DNA of 27,204 nucleotides from positions 1-27,204 of the forward strand of contig DPKV01000101.1 in the NCBI GenBank assembly GCA_003542325.1, read 5' to 3'. A program made the position numbers and the translations under genes. This DNA comes from Anaerolineaceae bacterium. Lineage in GTDB: Bacteria > Chloroflexota > Anaerolineae > Anaerolineales > Anaerolineaceae. The notes under the pieces are model-generated. The model saw only the letters and a program-made list of their open reading frames with translations, searched no databases and was not told the origin of the DNA. Positions 15,557 to 23,605 of the stretch are shown here, piece by piece (position 1 is the first letter of the stretch; each line of letters starts with the position of its first letter).

Positions 15557-17251
15557 TCAGGATGGTTGTTCGTCTGCGTGCAGTAAGGATTTAGCTTTTT
15601 CCAGGGCTTGCAGTGTTGAACTTAATAGATGGTCGTCTGCTGTGAAAATATTGGTTGCCCCGATTGTGTTTACGATTCCCGCGGAGTCTAGAGTCTCCAG
15701 TATTTTTTCATGGATACCGCAAAACAAGATGTGGATGCCGCTTTTTTGGGCGGTTCGGATAAATTGGTTGAGGGCAACAACGCCGGTGCTGGCGAGCAGG
15801 TGGGTCCTGCGAAAACGCAGGATGAGGACCTTTGGATGGGTTTCCAGAATTTTCTCCAGTTCATCCTGCAATCCTTCCACAGCCGCAAAATACAAATCGC
15901 CTTCCACGTTGATTATGATAATTTGTGGCTTTTGATATTTTATGGACTCTACCGGCAGTTCAATAAACCGCCCATCGCTATCTTCGCTGATGTAACTCAG
16001 GTTGATCTGACTGCTTTCTCCCAGGAAGATCAGCAGACTGGCCAGAACGCCGATGAAGATTGCATATTCCAGAGGAAGGATCAGGGCGAAGATGAAGGTC
16101 AGGGACATCACCACTCTGCTTTGGATACGGCTTTGCCATGTCATCTGAATCAGCTTGAGATTGATGAGACCGGCGGAAGAAACGACCACCACCGCACCCA
16201 GAGCCGCCATGGGGATATATCCGATTAACCGGGAGGCTGCCAGGATGAAGACAAGAACGCTCAGCCCGGAATAAACGGCTGAAAGTCGTGTTTTTGCACC
16301 GCTGACCACGTTGATCACTGTGCGGGAGGGAGACCCTGAGGACGGCATGCAATGGAAGAACCCGCCCGTCAAAGAGGCCAATCCCTGCCCGACCATCTCA
16401 CGGGAAGGGTCGGGGCGGTCACCTGTCATTTGGCTCATGGTTTTGGTGATTGAGACTGTCTCCATGAGTCCAAACAGGGCGACTGCCGCGCCAGGCACCA
16501 GCAAAGCCGGGATCTCACTCCAGGCGATTGCCGGAATATGAAAGCTTAATTGAATGGATTCAGGTAACCCAAATGCATCGACGAGTTGGACGCCGCGCTC
16601 CGTAAAACCTGTGAGGTAAGCAGCAAGGCCGGCAAGGATGACCGTAATCAAGCCGGCTGGCAGTTTGGGGTTAAGTCTGCGAAGAAGGAGCATCATCGCA
16701 ATACTTACAACGCTGACCGTCAGGGTCAGACCATTAATATTTGAAAAATTCCTGATAAGGTTGACGAGAATGGTCCATAGATTGCTGCTTCTGGGGAGGG
16801 TTACACCAAACAGGTTTCCAACCTGTCCTGCGATGATTAGGACACCGGCCGCAGAAAGGAACCCGACCAGGACAGAATTGGAAAGATAACGGGTCAGAGA
16901 GCCCAGTTTTAATAGACCAAAAAGGAGTTTGAACAAACCGGCAAGAATGGAAAGCGCCAGGACGAATTCCAGATAGTTCCCACGATCGACATATCCGAGG
17001 AGGACGCTCGCTGTCACAAGGGCGGTTGGGTTGGTCGGGCCTGTGACCAGGAAAGGAGAACTTCCGAATAGCGCGCCGATGATGGCGGGAATAATGGCAG
17101 TGAAGAGGCCATAAACCGGGTTTACGCCGGCAATCACAGCATAGGCCATGGATTGAGGGATGCCGACCATCCCAATGGTCAAGCCCGCAGTCAGGTCTGC
17201 TCGGAATTTTCCTTTATAGTAACGTTGGATTTGTTTTAAAACAGTTGGCAT
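15557..17251 (-). CDS. SulP-family anion transporter with STAS domain
   Basis: A 564-residue SulP/SLC26 transporter. The N-terminal core has the family signature GLTIGMVGIPQSMAYAVIAG and NPVYGLFTAIIPAIIGALFG, with VTGPTNPTALV at the anion site, and 12-14 membrane segments. A C-terminal cytoplasmic STAS domain starts near INLSYISEDSDGRFIELP and ends in VNTIGATNIFTADDHLL. SulP members carry sulfate, bicarbonate (BicA) or C4-dicarboxylates (DauA); sequence alone does not decide. Its place directly before a malic enzyme makes a dicarboxylate or bicarbonate substrate attractive. The ATG at 17251 is preferred over an in-frame TTG 15 bp earlier; neither has a strong Shine-Dalgarno. Confidence 0.92.
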   Translation of the reverse strand: MPTVLKQIQRYYKGKFRADLTAGLTIGMVGIPQSMAYAVIAGVNPVYGLFTAIIPAIIGALFGSSPFLVTGPTNPTALVTASVLLGYVDRGNYLEFVLALSILAGLFKLLFGLLKLGSLTRYLSNSVLVGFLSAAGVLIIAGQVGNLFGVTLPRSSNLWTILVNLIRNFSNINGLTLTVSVVSIAMMLLLRRLNPKLPAGLITVILAGLAAYLTGFTERGVQLVDAFGLPESIQLSFHIPAIAWSEIPALLVPGAAVALFGLMETVSITKTMSQMTGDRPDPSREMVGQGLASLTGGFFHCMPSSGSPSRTVINVVSGAKTRLSAVYSGLSVLVFILAASRLIGYIPMAALGAVVVVSSAGLINLKLIQMTWQSRIQSRVVMSLTFIFALILPLEYAIFIGVLASLLIFLGESSQINLSYISEDSDGRFIELPVESIKYQKPQIIIINVEGDLYFAAVEGLQDELEKILETHPKVLILRFRRTHLLASTGVVALNQFIRTAQKSGIHILFCGIHEKILETLDSAGIVNTIGATNIFTADDHLLSSTLQALEKAKSLLHADEQPS

Positions 17252-17405
17252 TAATGGGTCTTTCAAAAGATTTAATAATGTAATTTTACCACTGAGAGCC
17301 GGTACTGTTCGTCAGGTTCCTGTTAAAATTTTACATTGAAGGGTTAATTCGCTGGGAAACTCATGTTTTCTTTCCAGGCTACTCCCATTGGATGGTATTT
17401 TTGAC

Positions 17406-17411
17406 TATAAT
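17406..17411 (+). promoter_or_regulatory. -10 box of the GDPD operon
   Basis: A perfect TATAAT lies about 38 bp before the GDPD start, with no clear -35 at normal spacing. Confidence 0.4.
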
Positions 17412-17449
17412 GATATTAGGATCAAGTCAGAGATTGGAGAAATGTGGGT

Positions 17450-19186
17450 ATGTCCGAGACTCAGGTTACCCCCAGCCGGTTGCGTCAGCGGTTTCATTAC
17501 TTATTGGCATTCATCTTATTGCTCCATTGTGTTTTTTTCCTGATCTATTGGGTGGCAGTGGGCGGATTTAGGAGTGATGTTGATCATTTCATCGGTCAAA
17601 TTCTCAGCTTCCAGCTACCCTATGTGACTATTTTAATGGTCTTGGCAGGATTGGTTGGGTTTTGGAGTTTTGTCCGGGTTTTCCGGTTTCGACTATCCGA
17701 CCGAAAAAGCCAATGGACCAGATCGTTTTGGAATTGGGCTTTCTGCATTGTCTGGGTCCTTTTTATGGGATTGATCTATGGATCTTTTATTCTTCTCCTG
17801 CGGGAAGATCCCAGCCAGAAGGGGATCCTTATCCAGCTGTTGAACCTGGTCAGACTTGTGGCAGATCCTCTCATTTTCCTGCTTATCGCTGTATGGCTGC
17901 GTCGTTTGATCCTCTGGCTGCGCAAAAAATCTCAATCTACAGCCGGGAAGAAATGGCCCTGGACTATTGGCATTGGCATGGTGCTGGTCAGCCTGGTAGG
18001 TTTGTGGCTGGTTTCCACTTTCAACCCACCAAATTGGGCTTATCAGGGGGGGTTGCCGACCCGTCCGGCGCTCATTGCGCATCGGGGAGCTTCCATGCTT
18101 GCACCGGAAAACACCCTGGCTGCGGCCGAATTAGCCGATGAAAATGAGGCTTTGGGTTTCGAAACCGATCTGATGATCAGCCTGGATGGCGTTCCTTTTC
18201 TGATGCATGATGAGACTCTCGCCCGAACGACCAACATCGCCGAGGTTTTTCCCGACCGGGTTGAAGAACCGGCTTCCAACTTCACCATCGCTGAACTTAA
18301 ACAATTGAACGCCGGCTTGTGGTTCATTCAATCCGACCCCTATGACACGATTTCTGATGGTTATGTATCCCAGGCTCAATTGGCAATCAATCAGGGTCAG
18401 ACAATTCCCACATTGGCAGAAGCATTGACGTATCTGGACGCGAAGGGCATGGTCGTCATGTTTGATATGCGCTATCCGTCCACCGAGCATCCCTTTTATG
18501 AAGCATTCTTTGACATCGTGCTGACAACCTGCCGTGAATCGGGCATGAATGGCAACGTGTGGTTCCTCGTAGACCGGGAACACTTGCCGGTGCTCATTGA
18601 TGAAGCGCCTCAAATGACGCGGGTTGTGGGGGCTTCCAGTTCGGATATGCCGGAAGCGCAGGACCTGATCGATCTCCAATATGAGATTGTCAATGTGGAT
18701 ACGGGGATCACTGCCCGTGAAATCCGAGCTTACCGGGCAAAAGGATTGGGGGTCAACGTATACACCATTGACGAACCGTGGTTGTTCTCGCAGTTCTGGC
18801 TGACCGGTGTGACATCCATCACGACCAACAACATCCAGACTTTTAGTCAACTGACCAAGCCTTTTATTAATATCCCCTACTCGCAATACCTATTATTCTG
18901 GGGGCTGTTTGGGATTATCATCGCTATCTGGATCGCCGCCAGCCAGCCGAAGCCGGATAAAGAAACAACCCAGCAGACAGAAACGCCTAATCTGCTTAAC
19001 TTTGCGGATAGCGAAGAAAACACCCTGGATTTATCCGAACCGGATCATTCAGAGGAAACGGCTGAGCCAGTCAGTGGAAAGACTGGTGGAAACAACCCGG
19101 CTTTAGAAATGAAAGATGTTCAGCCTTCCAGCCAACAGGTGGTAATGGATGAAAAGCCGACGGCCAAAGATGATCAAAATGAATAG
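17450..19186 (+). CDS. Membrane-anchored glycerophosphodiester phosphodiesterase
   Basis: A 578-residue protein. About five N-terminal membrane segments (to residue about 200) are followed by an outside-facing GDPD TIM-barrel domain, a further membrane segment (YLLFWGLFGIIIAIWIAA) and an acidic, Ser/Thr-rich tail. The catalytic set is present: IAHRGASMLAPENTL (His-Arg and Glu), FETDLMISLDG (Glu-x-Asp) and FLMHDETLARTTN (second His). GDPD enzymes hydrolyse glycerophosphodiesters to glycerol-3-phosphate and an alcohol. The membrane arrangement resembles enzymes acting on lipids or teichoic-acid-like polymers. The ATG at 17450 lies 9 bp after GGAGA; an in-frame GTG at 17444 is possible. It leads a likely operon with ribokinase 50 bp downstream. 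Confidence 0.88.
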   Translation: MSETQVTPSRLRQRFHYLLAFILLLHCVFFLIYWVAVGGFRSDVDHFIGQILSFQLPYVTILMVLAGLVGFWSFVRVFRFRLSDRKSQWTRSFWNWAFCIVWVLFMGLIYGSFILLLREDPSQKGILIQLLNLVRLVADPLIFLLIAVWLRRLILWLRKKSQSTAGKKWPWTIGIGMVLVSLVGLWLVSTFNPPNWAYQGGLPTRPALIAHRGASMLAPENTLAAAELADENEALGFETDLMISLDGVPFLMHDETLARTTNIAEVFPDRVEEPASNFTIAELKQLNAGLWFIQSDPYDTISDGYVSQAQLAINQGQTIPTLAEALTYLDAKGMVVMFDMRYPSTEHPFYEAFFDIVLTTCRESGMNGNVWFLVDREHLPVLIDEAPQMTRVVGASSSDMPEAQDLIDLQYEIVNVDTGITAREIRAYRAKGLGVNVYTIDEPWLFSQFWLTGVTSITTNNIQTFSQLTKPFINIPYSQYLLFWGLFGIIIAIWIAASQPKPDKETTQQTETPNLLNFADSEENTLDLSEPDHSEETAEPVSGKTGGNNPALEMKDVQPSSQQVVMDEKPTAKDDQNE

Positions 19187-19236
19187 CAACCTTATAAGAA
19201 TATCGAGAAAAAGGTAGCAGGAAAGAGAATATACAC

Positions 19237-20145
19237 ATGGCAAAGATACTCGTTGTTGGCAGTATTAATATGGATCTGGTAGTCCGCGTTCCACATTCGC
19301 CAGGACCAGGAGAGACGGTTCTCGGCGGTGACTTTGAGACCTTCCCGGGTGGCAAAGGCGCCAACCAGGCGGTTGCTGCCGCCCGTATGGATGGTGAGGT
19401 GACCATGGTTGGCCGGGTTGGGATTGATGCCTTTGGGGATTCCCTGATCCAGGGGCTGCTTGAAAACAACATCAAGACCACCCATGTCATTAAGGATCCG
19501 GAGACTTCCACTGGTGTCGCCATGATAGCGGTATCCGCTGATGGCGAAAACATGATTGTTGTTGCTTCGGGCGCGAATTATAAAATCGGTCCGGATGATG
19601 TGAATAATGCTCGTGATTTGATGCGGGAGACCGATCTGTTATTGGTGCAGTTGGAGTGCCCTCTTGAAACGGTCGCAGCGGCGGTTGATCTGGCAAACGC
19701 TTATAATGTGCCGGTCGTGCTCAACCCTGCACCCGCTCAATCTTTACCCAGAACGCTTTTGGCAAATATCGATGTCCTGACACCCAATGAGAATGAGCTT
19801 ACGTTGCTTTCGGGCGAGCAGAATATGGAAAAAGCCATTCATAAGTTAAAAGGCTGGGGGGTAAAAAATCTGGTCATCACTTTGGGCGCAAATGGCGCGC
19901 GCGTGGTCACTGAGGATATGGATCGCCATCTGCCGGCTCATGAGGTCACTGCGGTGGATACCACGGCTGCGGGAGATGCCTTCAACGGGGCAATGGCGGT
20001 TACCCTGGCAGAGGGGAAACCGCTGCTTGAAGCTGTGCAATATGGCCTTGCTGCCGGCGCGCTGGCAGCCACAAAACGCGGCGCACAACCTTCACTGCCT
20101 ACCCGCGATGCAGTCGAAAAATTCATGCAAATCAATCAGGGGTGA
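19237..20145 (+). CDS. rbsK: Ribokinase (PfkB family)
   Basis: A 302-residue PfkB-family sugar kinase. Family signatures are VGSINMDLVV at the start, FPGGKGANQAVAAARM (substrate side), LTPNENEL, and the C-terminal catalytic DTTAAGDAFNGAMAV with its Asp base. The pattern NMDLV plus GGKGANQA fits ribokinase well, although related pentose or nucleoside kinases are hard to exclude. It phosphorylates ribose at O5 with ATP. There are no ribose transport or catabolism genes beside it, so its role here may be nucleoside salvage. The TGA overlaps the Shine-Dalgarno region of the next gene, indicating coupled translation. Confidence 0.87.
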   Translation: MAKILVVGSINMDLVVRVPHSPGPGETVLGGDFETFPGGKGANQAVAAARMDGEVTMVGRVGIDAFGDSLIQGLLENNIKTTHVIKDPETSTGVAMIAVSADGENMIVVASGANYKIGPDDVNNARDLMRETDLLLVQLECPLETVAAAVDLANAYNVPVVLNPAPAQSLPRTLLANIDVLTPNENELTLLSGEQNMEKAIHKLKGWGVKNLVITLGANGARVVTEDMDRHLPAHEVTAVDTTAAGDAFNGAMAVTLAEGKPLLEAVQYGLAAGALAATKRGAQPSLPTRDAVEKFMQINQG

Positions 20146-20156
20146 GGAATACAACC

Positions 20157-20603
20157 ATGCGCTTTGAGGATGAAGCCCGAGCAAAATTTGAAAATCATTA
20201 CAACTGTGCTCAATCCGTTTTCGCGCCATTCGCCAAGCAGATGGGTTTGGATGATGGTCTGGCCTGTAAACTGGCGACGCCTTTTGGCGGGGGGATGGGG
20301 CATAATGGTCAGGTCTGCGGTGCGATCAGCGGCGCATTGCTGGCGATTGGCCTGGCACGGGGGATTGACGAGGTTGATGCTGAGAAGAAAGCCGTTTGTT
20401 ACGACCTTGCGAAGGAATTTCAGGACAGTTTTGTTGCGTTGCACGGTGATTTGACCTGCCCCGGTCTTCTTGGCCTGGATATCACCGATCCGGAACAAAT
20501 GCAGGAAGCACGCGAAGAGGATCTTTTCCATACCCTGTGCCCTGTCTTTGTGGCGGATGCCGCCCGGATAGCAGGCGAGGTTCTGGGAATGGTTGAAAAG
20601 TAG
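20157..20603 (+). CDS. C_GCAxxG_C_C family protein
   Basis: A 148-residue protein with the family cysteine pattern: C17 (NCAQSV), C37, C54 in GQVCGAISGALL, C81, C101 (DLTCPGLLG) and C128 (HTLCPVFV). A Gly-rich stretch (TPFGGGMGHNG) precedes C54. The family is thought to be redox-active or metal-binding; its biochemical role is not established. The ATG at 20157 is placed by GAGGA 8 bp upstream, which overlaps the ribokinase stop codon. Position next to a large sulfur-handling flavoprotein (convergent, 266 bp away) fits a thiol or sulfur role, which is inference. Confidence 0.85.
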   Translation: MRFEDEARAKFENHYNCAQSVFAPFAKQMGLDDGLACKLATPFGGGMGHNGQVCGAISGALLAIGLARGIDEVDAEKKAVCYDLAKEFQDSFVALHGDLTCPGLLGLDITDPEQMQEAREEDLFHTLCPVFVADAARIAGEVLGMVEK

Positions 20604-20626
20604 GCAACCTTTGAACCTGCACTATA

Positions 20627-20770
20627 ATGGAAGCTCTCGTGACAAACGGACAGTTGAGCCATTACCCATTGGCTTACGGCGATGTGACCAGTGCAGTAAT
20701 TGTATTGGGAACCTGCCCGGGAATCCCGCCCGTTGAACCTGAGGCTTATCAGCATTATCTTTCAGGGTAA
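20627..20770 (+). CDS. Possible small protein (47 aa)
   Basis: An open frame of 47 residues containing TSAVIVLGTCPGIPPVEPEA. It has no Shine-Dalgarno. A TATAAT (20623-20628) overlaps the ATG; if that is a real -10, transcription would start just before an in-frame GTG at 20639, giving a leaderless 43-residue product. No -35 is evident and I do not recognise the sequence. It could be a remnant of a longer gene. Confidence 0.25.
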   Translation: MEALVTNGQLSHYPLAYGDVTSAVIVLGTCPGIPPVEPEAYQHYLSG

Positions 20771-20803
20771 CTTTCCCTTTATTAAACAACACACTCGTTC
20801 CCC

Positions 20804-20840
20804 AAAAAAGAGGCTGCCCATTTCAACCGGGTAGCCTCTT
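20804..20840 (-). terminator. Terminator of the CoA-disulfide reductase fusion gene
   Basis: A 12-bp stem with one wobble pair (20808-20819 with 20829-20840). On the minus strand it is followed by six T (A run 20804-20809 on plus). It lies 29 bp past the stop codon at 20870. Confidence 0.88.
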
Positions 20841-20869
20841 GAGGTGTGGGTATTGGTTGTGATATCTGA

Positions 20870-23326
20870 TTAGATGAAGATCACACCGTTTGAATCGTCC
20901 GAAGCGGCCAGCATGGTTGCGACGCCGACGATTTCAATGCCGTCGATCAGTTCTTCATGCTTGATTCCCATCAGGTCCATGGACATCTGGCACGCCTGGA
21001 TATGAACGCCGTTATCTATTGCTGTTTGCAGCATCACGGGGAGTGAGTCAACATGCTTTTCCTTCATGATGCTCTTGATCATTGCTGTGCCCATCCCTGC
21101 CATGTGCATCTGTGACAGCCTGGCCCGCTTGGTGCCTTGCGGCATCATCCAGCCAAACATCCGTTCAACAAGGTTTTTCCTGACCTTGACATGTTCGTTC
21201 TTGCGGAGGAGGTTGAGGCCCCAGAAGGTAAAGAACATGGACGCTTCATGCCCGGACGCGATGACGCCATTGGCGATGATGCATCCCGCCAGAGCTTTGT
21301 CCAGGTCGCCGGAGAAGATGACCATGGTCTTGTTTTTGCCCAGGGCCTGACCAGCTTCCGGTTGCTTGCCTGCGCCTTTTTGGATTTTGGCGACGATTTT
21401 GCCATCTTCTGTATCCAGAGAAAGCAGGCGGTTACCGGTGGATTTCGCCCAGGCTTCCACATCACTGGTGAAACCGAAATCGGTCGCCTGGACTTTGACA
21501 ATATCACCCTCCTCCACTTCTTTGATCTTGTTATACAGTTTGAGGATGGGGCCGGGGCATTGCAGCCCGCAGGCATCCACGGTGAATTCGTTGCCTGTCG
21601 TCAGGGCGGCTGGTGGAATCTCTTTGATCTCTTCCCGGCTGGAAATGGAGACATGTTCGAAGACATCGAAGTTGGATTGCCGCCCAACCGCGTGGGAATA
21701 GGTCTTATAGCCGCCGGTTAGGTTGTAGGCGTCAAAGCCCAACTGGTTGAGAACACGGGATGCGAAATAGGAGCGCTGGCCGGTCTGGCAGTAGACCAGC
21801 ACAGGGCGGTCTTTGGGAATTTCATTGATCTGCTGGCGAATTTGCGGTAAGGGGATATTCACTGCGCCATCCAGCATGCCCAGAGCCAGTTCTTCCGGCA
21901 GGCGGACATCAACGATGGTTGCCTGGTGCCGGTCAAGCTGGTTGATCTCGTCCCAGTGCATGACTTTGGCATCGCCGCGCAGCACATTGCCCGCTGTGAA
22001 CCCGATGATATTCACCGGGTCACGCGAGGAACTGTATGGGGGAGCGTAAGCCAGTTCCAGGTCTTCCAGGTCATAGACGGTCATTCCGGATTGCATTGCC
22101 GTGGCGATGACATCAATTCGCTTGTCGACGCCATCAATTCCGACTGCCTGAGCGCCGTAGATTTGACCTTTTTCGCCGAAAAGCAATTTCAGGGCCATCG
22201 GTGAAGCGCCCGGATAATACCCGGCATGGTTCGACACATGAACGATAACATCCTGGAACGGGATGCCGGCCTGTTTTAGTGCATTGGCATTCAAACCCAC
22301 TGCGGCAACGGTCAGGTCGAAGACTTTGACCACGGAGGTGCCGACCACACCTTTGAAGATGGCGGGTTTCTTCCCGCTGATATGGTCCGCTGCCACCCGG
22401 CCTTCCCGGCTTGCAGGGCCGGCCAACGCCAGGGTGGTTTCCTGGTTTGTGACCCGGCTTTTGACCTCGACGGCGTCGCCCACGGCGTAAATATCCGGAT
22501 CAGAGGTTTGCATATGTTCATTGGTGACGATTGTTCCGCGCAGGCCCATATTAAGCCCGGCTTCCTTTGCCAGGGCATTATCCGGACGAACGCCAATCGA
22601 AAGGATGACCATCTCGGTGTCCACACTGCGGCCGCTCGAAAGGCCGACTTTCAGCCAGCCCGCCTCACCTTCCTCAATGGATTTCAGGCCATCGCCGAGG
22701 GCTAATCGGATTCGTTTGAAGGTCAAATGCTGGTGGACCAGGGCTGCCATTTCATAATCGATGGGGGCCATGACCTGATTGAGCATTTCAATCAGGGTGA
22801 CCTGGACGCCTCGATCCTGAAGGTTTTCGGCGATCTCCAATCCGATGAAACCACCGCCAACAACCACGGCGCGGGCGGGTTTCTTCTCATCCACAAATGC
22901 TTTGATTTTATCCATGTCGGGCAGGTTGCGTAAAGTGAATACGCGGTCCAGATCCACACCCGGCAGGGGAGGGACAACCGGTGCAGCGCCTGGGGAAAGG
23001 ACCAGTTTATCGTAGGTCTCTTCGTAGGTGCGGCCTGAATCCAGATCCCGCACAGTCACTGATTTCTTTTTACGGTCAATTTTGAGGGCCTCATGCCTGA
23101 CACGGGAGTCAATATTGAGCATGTCTTTGAGGCTTTCGGGGGTGACGACTAATAATTTGTCACGATCCTCAATGACCTCACCAATATGATAGGGCAGACC
23201 GCAGTTTGCAAACGAGATATAAGGTCCTCGTTCCAACATGATGATCTCGGCTTGTTCATCCATCCGCCGCAGACGGGCTGCCGTGCTGGCTCCGCCTGCA
23301 ACACCACCAATAATGATTACTTTCAT
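20870..23326 (-). CDS. Four-domain fusion: CoA-disulfide reductase-rhodanese-TusA-DsrE
   Basis: An 818-residue sulfur-handling protein. Residues 1-450 form an FAD/NAD(P)H oxidoreductase of the CoA-disulfide/persulfide reductase type: GGVAGGAS (7-14), active-site C42 in SFANCGLPYHIG, VVVGGGFIGLE (154-164), YAVGDAVE (280-287) and NHAGYYPGA (366-374). A rhodanese domain follows (about 455-550) with active C513 in VYCQTGQRS. A TusA-like domain (about 580-645) has C586 and C590 in DACGLQCPGP. The C-terminal DsrE-like domain (about 665-818) has C682 and C779. All domains keep their cysteines, so sulfane sulfur could pass along one chain. Expected chemistry is reduction of CoA or polysulfide persulfides. 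AAGGAG lies 8 bp before the ATG. Fusions like this are known, but what this one does in the cell is inferred. Confidence 0.93.
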   Translation of the reverse strand: MKVIIIGGVAGGASTAARLRRMDEQAEIIMLERGPYISFANCGLPYHIGEVIEDRDKLLVVTPESLKDMLNIDSRVRHEALKIDRKKKSVTVRDLDSGRTYEETYDKLVLSPGAAPVVPPLPGVDLDRVFTLRNLPDMDKIKAFVDEKKPARAVVVGGGFIGLEIAENLQDRGVQVTLIEMLNQVMAPIDYEMAALVHQHLTFKRIRLALGDGLKSIEEGEAGWLKVGLSSGRSVDTEMVILSIGVRPDNALAKEAGLNMGLRGTIVTNEHMQTSDPDIYAVGDAVEVKSRVTNQETTLALAGPASREGRVAADHISGKKPAIFKGVVGTSVVKVFDLTVAAVGLNANALKQAGIPFQDVIVHVSNHAGYYPGASPMALKLLFGEKGQIYGAQAVGIDGVDKRIDVIATAMQSGMTVYDLEDLELAYAPPYSSSRDPVNIIGFTAGNVLRGDAKVMHWDEINQLDRHQATIVDVRLPEELALGMLDGAVNIPLPQIRQQINEIPKDRPVLVYCQTGQRSYFASRVLNQLGFDAYNLTGGYKTYSHAVGRQSNFDVFEHVSISSREEIKEIPPAALTTGNEFTVDACGLQCPGPILKLYNKIKEVEEGDIVKVQATDFGFTSDVEAWAKSTGNRLLSLDTEDGKIVAKIQKGAGKQPEAGQALGKNKTMVIFSGDLDKALAGCIIANGVIASGHEASMFFTFWGLNLLRKNEHVKVRKNLVERMFGWMMPQGTKRARLSQMHMAGMGTAMIKSIMKEKHVDSLPVMLQTAIDNGVHIQACQMSMDLMGIKHEELIDGIEIVGVATMLAASDDSNGVIFI

Positions 23327-23508
23327 CGATCAAACTCCTTTTTCAACGACACACTCTGAAATGATCGTCGTGCAATATCTGGTTTTCAACCTTTCATTTT
23401 ACACCTCATTAACGGATAAGTGTGAGAAATTAGACCTGATTGATTATATAAAGGAAGGCCGTAACCTTGAATCATTGACATTTATCTCAAAAGAGAAAAT
23501 TGAAAAAT

Positions 23509-23530
23509 CTTCACAATTTCTTCACAAATT
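23509..23530 (+). promoter_or_regulatory. Contiguous 11-bp direct repeat, possible operator
   Basis: CTTCACAATTT is followed directly by CTTCACAAATT. Two direct repeats spaced one helical turn are typical of OmpR/PhoB-type response-regulator sites. It lies between the divergent flavoprotein and subtilase genes. Confidence 0.35.
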
Positions 23531-23567
23531 CCAGGTATCAATGACCAATTTCAACACTTATTTGATA

Positions 23568-23573
23568 TATAAT
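23568..23573 (+). promoter_or_regulatory. -10 box of the subtilase gene
   Basis: A perfect TATAAT lies 32 bp before the ATG at 23606, with no good -35. The 11-bp direct repeat ends 37 bp upstream of it, where an activator could sit. Confidence 0.4.
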
Positions 23574-23605
23574 CTAATATCAAAATTTTTATCTGGAGGT
23601 AGACA

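Noticed and set aside
15009..15935. Open frame of 308 codons on the plus strand
   Set aside because: It crosses the antisense of both malic enzyme and SulP genes and has no domain or ribosome site.
23475..23480. TTGACA considered as -35 box of the subtilase
   Set aside because: No -10 match lies at normal spacing; the TATAAT at 23568 is much too far away.
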